Origin: DATAPD01 sp036265385
Lineage (GTDB): Bacteria > Acidobacteriota > Terriglobia > Terriglobales > Acidobacteriaceae
Direction of reading: 5' to 3'
NCBI GenBank assembly: GCA_036265385.1
Contig: DATAPD010000008.1
Span: 124,001-188,000 of the forward strand
DNA length: 64,000 nt
The translations under genes were made by a program, and so were the position numbers. The notes below the pieces were generated by a model. The model was not told the origin of the DNA, did no database searches, and saw only the letters and a list, made by a program, of their open reading frames with translations. The first letter of the stretch is position 1, and each line of letters starts with the position of its first letter. Below, one piece after another: positions 58,926-64,000 of the stretch.

Positions 58926-60439
58926 CGCAACAACGACAGAAACGCTCGATCTTGAAACGGCTCACGATGATGAACATGCTGGTGAGCGGCCTGGCGTTAT
59001 TGTTGGCGTGCGCGGCATTATTTGTTTATGACCAGGTGACTTCTCGTCGAAACCTGGTGCACACTCTCTCGGCACAAGCGCAGATCATTGGATTCAACAG
59101 CATTTCTGCGATTTTATTCAACGACCCGCAAGCCGCTTCAGAAACTCTCTCTGCACTGAAAAGTTCCCCCAGTATTTCCTCCGCTGGGATACTGAAACTG
59201 GACCACAGCATGTTCGCTCAGTATTCCCGAGAAAGCGGGGATCAGATCTTAGAATTACCTTCTTTGAACCCGGGCCAACCGGAAGCACACGTATTCACCA
59301 GCAGCCATGTTGTTCTGGTTCGCAAAATACTTTCTGAGGGCCATCCCATTGGATTCGTGTACCTGAAAGCGGATCTGCGGGAGATCGATCAACGATTGAA
59401 ACGTTACGCGACAATCGCCTTTTCAGTACTTATGTTGTCGCTCTTGGCGGCCATGCTGGTTTCATCGAACTTCCGCAAATCAGTGGCAAGTCCAATTGTT
59501 GAATTGGCGGAAACTGCCCAACGAGTATCCAAGGAGAAGAATTACCAAATACGGGCAGCCCAGACTGGCGGACAGGACGAACTCTCGGTTTTAGTGGAGT
59601 CGTTCAATGAGATGTTGGAACAGATTCAAGAGCGTGACAACGCGCTTCAACGGGCTCGCGACGAGCTTGAGCAACGCGTCTCCGATCGCACTCATGACCT
59701 CACGGTAGCGAATCAGCAACTGTCGGAGCGCACACACGAATTGATGTCTGCGAACCGGGAGCTGGAAGCGTTCTCATACTCGGTCTCCCACGACCTGCGC
59801 GGTCCGCTTGAGGCGCTGAATGGCTTTACCTATGTGCTTCTGAAAAAATATGGGCCGAGCTTCGACAGCCAGACCCGCGAGTTGATCGAACACATTCGTA
59901 ACAGCGGACGACGCATGTCCGAATTAATCGACGACTTGCTGAATCTTTCGCGCGTGACCACAAGTGTCTTACACAGAGAACAAATTGACCTGAGTTCCCT
60001 GTCTCGCTCGATTATGGACGATTTGTGCCGGCGAGAACCCGGCCGTCAAGTTGAATTCGTCGCACCTAAGACCGCAGATGCGTTGGCGGACGTCAGCCTT
60101 ATGCGCATCGTGCTCGAGAACTTACTGGGGAATGCCTGGAAATACACATCACAACACGGCCACGCGCGAATCGAATTTGGAGAGGCGCAGAAGAACGGGC
60201 AAACTGCATTTTTCGTAAAAGACGATGGGACCGGTTTCGATCCACAGTCCGCCAATCGGCTATTCCAACCTTTTCAGCGCCTTCATTCGATGGCTGAGTT
60301 TCCGGGCAGCGGCATCGGATTGGCGACTGTCAAACGTATCATCCAACGACACGGAGGACAGGTCTGGGCTGAAGGTGCCACCGGACAAGGCGCCACCTTC
60401 TTTTTTACGGTCGGACCAGCAAAAGACGCGGCTGCATAG
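58922..60439 (+). CDS. CHASE8/HAMP sensor histidine kinase
   Basis: This 505-residue protein has a span (about 15-35) and a periplasmic CHASE8-type domain (IIGFNSISAILFNDPQAASE). A second span, HAMP and a long coiled coil precede HisKA with phospho-acceptor H290 in YSVSHDLRGPLEALNGF. The HATPase has MRIVLENLLGNAWKY and PGSGIGLATVKRI. No receiver is fused; the single-domain regulator at 55805 may be the partner. It overlaps the YfiR-like gene by 4 nt. The final residues are AKDAAA. Confidence 0.93.
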   Translation: MTQQRQKRSILKRLTMMNMLVSGLALLLACAALFVYDQVTSRRNLVHTLSAQAQIIGFNSISAILFNDPQAASETLSALKSSPSISSAGILKLDHSMFAQYSRESGDQILELPSLNPGQPEAHVFTSSHVVLVRKILSEGHPIGFVYLKADLREIDQRLKRYATIAFSVLMLSLLAAMLVSSNFRKSVASPIVELAETAQRVSKEKNYQIRAAQTGGQDELSVLVESFNEMLEQIQERDNALQRARDELEQRVSDRTHDLTVANQQLSERTHELMSANRELEAFSYSVSHDLRGPLEALNGFTYVLLKKYGPSFDSQTRELIEHIRNSGRRMSELIDDLLNLSRVTTSVLHREQIDLSSLSRSIMDDLCRREPGRQVEFVAPKTADALADVSLMRIVLENLLGNAWKYTSQHGHARIEFGEAQKNGQTAFFVKDDGTGFDPQSANRLFQPFQRLHSMAEFPGSGIGLATVKRIIQRHGGQVWAEGATGQGATFFFTVGPAKDAAA

Positions 60440-60453
60440 GTGCCCCAAAAGGG

Positions 60454-60473
60454 TACCGGGAGGGGACTTGAAC
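60454..60473. repeat. Partial copy of the tRNA-Leu 3' end
   Basis: These 20 nt match 60564-60584, the 3' T-arm and acceptor of tRNA-Leu, with one substitution and one missing G. The copy is 110 bp away, in direct orientation, and lacks CCA and a complete tRNA body. It resembles an attachment-site scar or a decayed tRNA. Confidence 0.5.
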
Positions 60474-60560
60474 TTGAGCCGTTTCACGGCGTGAGGAGCG
60501 AAAGCGACGGGAGTTGTGAGACGAAATCCCGAGCGGCAGCAAGGGACCCTACTCTCATCT

Positions 60561-60650
60561 TGGTGCCGGGAGGGGGACTTGAACCCCCACAACCCTTTTG
60601 AGGTCTGCGGATTTTAAGTCCGCTGCGTCTGCCAATTTCGCCATCCCGGC
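60561..60650 (-). tRNA. tRNA-Leu (anticodon TAA)
   Basis: On the minus strand, GCCGGGA pairs with TCCCGGC in the acceptor and CGGACTTAAAATCCG forms the anticodon arm with anticodon TAA. A long variable arm (CAGACCTCAAAAGGGTTG) marks a class II tRNA. The T-arm is GGGGGTTCAAGTCCCCC, and CCA is encoded (60561-60563). It reads UUA/UUG leucine codons. Confidence 0.95.
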
Positions 60651-60658
60651 ATAAATGT

Positions 60659-60664
60659 ATTCTA
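60659..60664 (-). promoter_or_regulatory. -10 box of tRNA-Leu
   Basis: TAGAAT on the minus strand (60664-60659), 8-13 nt before the mature 5' end at 60650, so transcription would begin about 60652. No good -35 was seen upstream. Confidence 0.4.
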
Positions 60665-60946
60665 GCCCACACACCAGCCGTTGCCTGTGATCGGCGTTTC
60701 GCTTTTGCAATGAACCCGCATGTAAATCGCTGGAGGCCGTGGTCTACTGCACCGTCGATTACGGTTCGTTGCTTGGAATCCCCTTTCGGTGTGCCATGGT
60801 GACACTTCAGAGGCATCTCAGCTACAAATTCATCAGCATGGCTGATTTCCGATAAAATAGAAGGAATCGTTCCCGTCTCTAAACGCATATCTTTGGTGGG
60901 GATCAATGCGCACTCGATGTAGGTGCGCGAACGGAGAATACGCCGG

Positions 60947-62074
60947 ATGGCAGTTCCAATTTCGCAGATGTGGACGGTAGCTACTTACGTCCTAAAACAG
61001 AAGTTCCTGGGGCGCAAACGCTACCCGCTCGTGCTCATGCTCGAGCCTTTGTTTCGCTGCAATTTGGCTTGTGCAGGCTGCGGCAAAATTCAGTATCCCG
61101 CCCATATCTTGAAAACTGATCTTAGCCCCGAAGAGTGTTTCCGCGCGCTAGAAGAGTGCGGCGCGCCCACGGTTGCAATTCCCGGCGGAGAGCCTTTGAT
61201 GCACCCCCAGATCGATCAGATCGTGGAGGGCCTGGTCGCCCGCAAGAAATACATCTATCTCTGCACGAACGCCTTGCTTTTAAAAGAGAAAATCCACCTC
61301 TTTAAGCCAACAAAATATCTGACCTTTTCAGTTCACCTAGATGGCCAGCGCGAGCATCATGATTTTTCGGTTTGCCGCGAAGGCGGGTACGAGGCGGCCG
61401 CTGAAGGTGTGAAGGAAGCCTTAGCGCGCGGCTTTCGTGTAACTACGAACACCACGTTGTTTGATGGAGCAGATCCGAAGAGCGTACGCGCATTCTTCGA
61501 CGAGATGATGGCGCTTGGCGTCGAGGGCATGATGCTTTCTCCGGGTTACTCCTATGACAAAGCTCCCGATCAGCAGCATTTCCTCGGGCGCGCTCGTACA
61601 CGAAGGCTGTTCCGTGGAATTCTGTCGAATCGGAAGAAAGAGTGGCGCTTTAACATGTCGCCCCTTTTTCTCGAGTTCCTGATGGGCAAGCGCGACTACG
61701 CCTGCACACCGTGGGGCATGCCTACGTACAACATCTTTGGATGGCAAAAGCCCTGCTACCTGCTTCAGGATGGATACACTGAGACGTTCGAAGAGTTGAT
61801 GGCTGATACCGCATGGGAGAAATATGGGACCGAGTCAGGTAATCCGAAGTGCGCGAATTGCATGGTGCACAGCGGCTACGAAGCCTCGGCGGTAAATGAC
61901 ACGTTTGGTTCGTTAAGAGGATTGTGGCACACGGTGCGTGCCATGATGTTCAATCGCTACCCCGATCGCGGCGCTCTGGACCTGTTAGCTCAACCGATCC
62001 AGCCTGTCCACTCGCAAAATCCCTTGGTGCAGATAAGCGCCTCGAATGATCAGTTGGAAGAGACACACGCGTGA
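60947..62074 (+). CDS. hpnH: Adenosyl-hopene transferase HpnH (radical SAM)
   Basis: This 375-residue protein begins MAVPISQMWTVATYVLKQKF, the HpnH hallmark, followed by the radical SAM motif R37CNLACAGC45 (C38, C42, C45) and GGEPLMHPQIDQ. It attaches 5'-deoxyadenosine to hopene (diploptene), the first step to extended hopanoids. The C-terminal half has CxxC-like residues (KCANCMVH). ATG 60947 is preferred to GTG 60923 for alignment and the GGAG at 60934. No other hpn genes are in the window. Confidence 0.94.
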   Translation: MAVPISQMWTVATYVLKQKFLGRKRYPLVLMLEPLFRCNLACAGCGKIQYPAHILKTDLSPEECFRALEECGAPTVAIPGGEPLMHPQIDQIVEGLVARKKYIYLCTNALLLKEKIHLFKPTKYLTFSVHLDGQREHHDFSVCREGGYEAAAEGVKEALARGFRVTTNTTLFDGADPKSVRAFFDEMMALGVEGMMLSPGYSYDKAPDQQHFLGRARTRRLFRGILSNRKKEWRFNMSPLFLEFLMGKRDYACTPWGMPTYNIFGWQKPCYLLQDGYTETFEELMADTAWEKYGTESGNPKCANCMVHSGYEASAVNDTFGSLRGLWHTVRAMMFNRYPDRGALDLLAQPIQPVHSQNPLVQISASNDQLEETHA

Positions 62075-62502
62075 GCAATCCCGAACACATTTCCCGAACC
62101 GCATCCGATCCTGATTCACTCGAAGTTGTGGCCGGTACAGCTCGCACCGAGGTCGAAGGCTGGGTCCCAGAGTTAGCTGATGAGACCGCCTTGCGCAATG
62201 CCTTGGAAAAGGCATTCGATTATCGGGGTGATATCACCATCACGAAGAAAGATGGAACACGTATCGAGGGCTATCTCTTCGATCGTAGTAGCGGTCAGAC
62301 GCTTCAATCCTCTTTCGTCCGGCTTATTCCGAAGACTGAGCATACAAAGGTTTCGATTTCCTACTCAGATATCGCAGCTCTGGCCTTCAGTGGACGCGAC
62401 ACTGCGGCTGGAAAGAGTTGGGAAGCTTGGGTAAAAAAGTACTGGGAAAAGAAATCGAAGGGCGAGCAGAACATCGGACTAGAACCAGAGCTTATCGAGT
62501 AA
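62071..62502 (+). CDS. Hypothetical protein coupled to hpnH (143 aa)
   Basis: Start GTG 62071 overlaps the hpnH stop by 4 nt (GTGA), so it is translated with it. The protein has a polar N-terminus, then FDYRGDITITKKDGTRIEGYLFDRS and SYSDIAALAFSGRDTAAG, a beta-rich module of Sm-like or SH3-like pattern, and a basic helical tail. There is no signal or membrane segment. A role linked to hopanoid synthesis is inferred from coupling only. Confidence 0.75.
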   Translation: MSNPEHISRTASDPDSLEVVAGTARTEVEGWVPELADETALRNALEKAFDYRGDITITKKDGTRIEGYLFDRSSGQTLQSSFVRLIPKTEHTKVSISYSDIAALAFSGRDTAAGKSWEAWVKKYWEKKSKGEQNIGLEPELIE

Positions 62503-62516
62503 CCGCGTCTACCGCA

Positions 62517-63653
62517 TTAAATATCCAAAATCACTTCCGTTGAATCACTGGGTTGATTGCGCTGCTTCCGCAGATCGCGCATAAATGACTCGATGGGGAC
62601 ATTCGCTTTGATTCGGAACAGTTCAAGCAAGGGATCGGCCGATTCTGTATTGGGCGACATGTCCGGAATATCTGGATCTAGCCCATCAGGTTCGACTAGA
62701 AATTCGGCTGAAGCATCCTGATTATCACGTAAGGCCTGGATGAAATTTTCGACCTGCGAGCGCTGCTCGGCAGTTCCCTGTGTAAATTCCACGCCCATCC
62801 CAGCATCCGGATGAACTACTCGCACGATGCCGTCGGCCCTGACTTCTGACATACGCGTTTTCATTGTCAGAATAACTCGCGTCCTGACTGGAAACGGCGC
62901 GACGACCTCCAAGTAGCACCCTCCCAAGCTAAGGTCGGTGACGCGGCAGCGAACAGGAGGATCATCTTTGTCAGAGTCTGCGCAGTTCTGGTTTACCCAT
63001 GTCTTCAATAAATGTTTGAGATCCGGACCAATCTTAATGAATCGAACTCCGAGTATGTTGTTAGGGCTCTCCCAAGCAACCTCGCCTTCGGCACTGATGC
63101 TGTCCGAGATACCCGGTAGGTTCATGACACAGCGAAGTGACCCTGTTTCGCGCACTTTCTGCTTGAACTGGACCGCCATGCCCCCTTCGCTAAAGTCGAC
63201 GGTCATACCTTGGTAAATCGATGAGAGCGCCGTCCCGGTAGCAGAAACGGGGATTTGTAAGGGCAAGCGGGAATTGCGCCGGCGCTCACGCTTCATTAGT
63301 GCTCGTGCTGCCCGGAAACTGGCCTTGGCCCGCTCCATCGAAATAGGTTTGTACAAAGCGAAGTGCGCGCCCAGGTCGAAGGCGGTTCGAATGCCAGTCG
63401 TACCGTCGATGATGGCAACGGCCACCGCCCGCTTGTTGCAAGGGGCGGTTCGTGCACTTTTGAGAACCAGAGCGGCAGTTGCCTGATCGGCGCAATCGAC
63501 GATCACAGCTTCGAATCGCTGCCGAGTCAGCTTCAAGGTGGCCTGGTCTGCATCCGAGCAGTGGTCGATGGCGATTTCCAAGTCGCTTAAAACACGGCGC
63601 AGGACGCGAAGGATCTTCTCGTCCGAGCAAAGTACAAGTGTGCGAAGCGTCAT
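62517..63653 (-). CDS. Receiver-like protein with two PilZ domains
   Basis: This 378-residue protein has three parts. Residues ~1-115 are a CheY-like receiver (TLVLCSDEKILRVLRRVL; candidate Asp in FEAVIVDC). The first PilZ (about 120-220) has RRRNSRLPLQIPV and DFSEGGMAV, giving the RxxxR and D/NxSxxG c-di-GMP motifs. The second PilZ (about 232-320) has PPVRCRVTDLSLGGCYLEV, with an intact DxSxxG but a weaker Arg motif. The C-terminal ~60 residues are acidic. It likely reads cyclic-di-GMP. It lies 30 nt after a small coiled-coil gene. Confidence 0.88.
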   Translation of the reverse strand: MTLRTLVLCSDEKILRVLRRVLSDLEIAIDHCSDADQATLKLTRQRFEAVIVDCADQATAALVLKSARTAPCNKRAVAVAIIDGTTGIRTAFDLGAHFALYKPISMERAKASFRAARALMKRERRRNSRLPLQIPVSATGTALSSIYQGMTVDFSEGGMAVQFKQKVRETGSLRCVMNLPGISDSISAEGEVAWESPNNILGVRFIKIGPDLKHLLKTWVNQNCADSDKDDPPVRCRVTDLSLGGCYLEVVAPFPVRTRVILTMKTRMSEVRADGIVRVVHPDAGMGVEFTQGTAEQRSQVENFIQALRDNQDASAEFLVEPDGLDPDIPDMSPNTESADPLLELFRIKANVPIESFMRDLRKQRNQPSDSTEVILDI

Positions 63654-63683
63654 AAATGCGTGTACCTGGGAACGAAACTGTGT

Positions 63684-63848
63684 CTAGAGCCGCCCAGCCG
63701 ATGCTCCCATGACCTCATCGTCTTCCGAGTCCAACAGATGGGCAACGCTTCTTAGCTGTTCGGCGGCCTGTTGCAGGGCTTCAATTTGTTTTCCAAGCTG
63801 GGCCAGTTGGCCCTGCTTTTTGCGCAGAACCTCATAGATATCCTTCAC
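63684..63848 (-). CDS. Small coiled-coil protein (54 aa)
   Basis: GTG 63848 has AAGGAGGGG just upstream. The product is a helical, Gln/Leu-rich coiled coil (MKDIYEVLRKKQGQLAQLGK, then IEALQQAAEQLRSV) with an acidic loop (DSEDDEV). It sits 30 nt upstream of the PilZ gene on the same strand, so the two are probably co-transcribed. The family is unknown. Confidence 0.65.
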   Translation of the reverse strand: MKDIYEVLRKKQGQLAQLGKQIEALQQAAEQLRSVAHLLDSEDDEVMGASAGRL

Positions 63849-64000
63849 GATCCCCTCCTTGAGGCACTCTATGAGCAGAGTCCGCGAGGGTCAATCGCTC
63901 AGGTGGTCGCTGTGTTACGGAAGTAATATCAATGTAATCAGTTACATACAATGGAAGATTTGACGAATTTTCGATTGAATATCAATGATTCGAGATTCTC

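Overview
The window reads as ordinary chromosome from a soil-type bacterium, most likely an Acidobacteriota of the Terriglobia type. This is inferred from gene content, not from a marker gene. The pointers are HemQ-type haem synthesis, HpnH hopanoid synthesis, HAF-repeat and WGxxGxxG secreted proteins, a TonB receptor/YfiR/kinase cassette, receiver-PilZ proteins and many small zinc-ribbon proteins. Genes are dense and most have good ribosome binding sites (AGGAGG-like). There is no phage, IS element, CRISPR array or rRNA. Two tRNAs are present: Arg-CCT at 23.2 kb and Leu-TAA at 60.6 kb, both on the minus strand.

Layout. 0-3.5 kb: end of hemQ, a small membrane protein, an alkyltransferase-like protein, a DUF4397 lipoprotein, a YeiH-type permease and a STAS protein. 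3.9-12.3 kb (plus strand): cytochrome c, then a tight operon of overlapping genes (HybA-like Fe-S protein, HybB/NrfD-like quinone-side membrane subunit, haem-motif histidine kinase, NtrC-type regulator, archaemetzincin), then a radical SAM/SPASM protein and a sulfotransferase. No hydrogenase or molybdoenzyme catalytic subunit is present. 12.5-18.7 kb (minus strand): a carbamoyl-phosphate/ornithine cluster (cyclic-2,3-diphosphoglycerate-synthetase-like protein, ornithine carbamoyltransferase, four-helix-bundle IVS protein, carbamate kinase, ATCase-like protein, ornithine aminotransferase). There is no arginine deiminase, and the ATCase has Glu where the catalytic Lys84 should be.

19-30.9 kb: cysteine-rich small proteins, a ferredoxin gene with two Crp/Fnr-like palindromes upstream, a secreted amidohydrolase, HAF-repeat protein, several small secreted or membrane proteins, a DHH phosphoesterase, zinc-ribbon membrane proteins, yidD and a Fur-family regulator. 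31-46.9 kb: penicillin acylase family protein, a lipoprotein, fused homocysteine methyltransferase/MTHFR, xseB, a receiver protein, ispA, a DUF3108-like/esterase fusion, smc (with an acidic head insert), purC, cvpA and a Fis-like regulator.

47-64 kb: TPR protein, SDR reductase, zinc-binding protein, YtxH and DUF948-like proteins, a metal-uptake operon (small Cys protein, porin, ZnuA-like, ZnuB-like, but no ATPase), PPK2, the receiver/TonB receptor/YfiR/CHASE8-type kinase cassette, tRNA-Leu with a nearby copy of its 3' end, hpnH with a coupled partner gene, a receiver-PilZ-PilZ protein and a small coiled-coil protein.

The parts most worth following up are the HybA/HybB-haem kinase-NtrC-archaemetzincin operon, the carbamoyl-phosphate cluster with its altered ATCase and inserted IVS gene, the operator-like arrays at 20.2 and 22.6 kb, and the receiver/TonB/YfiR/kinase cassette.
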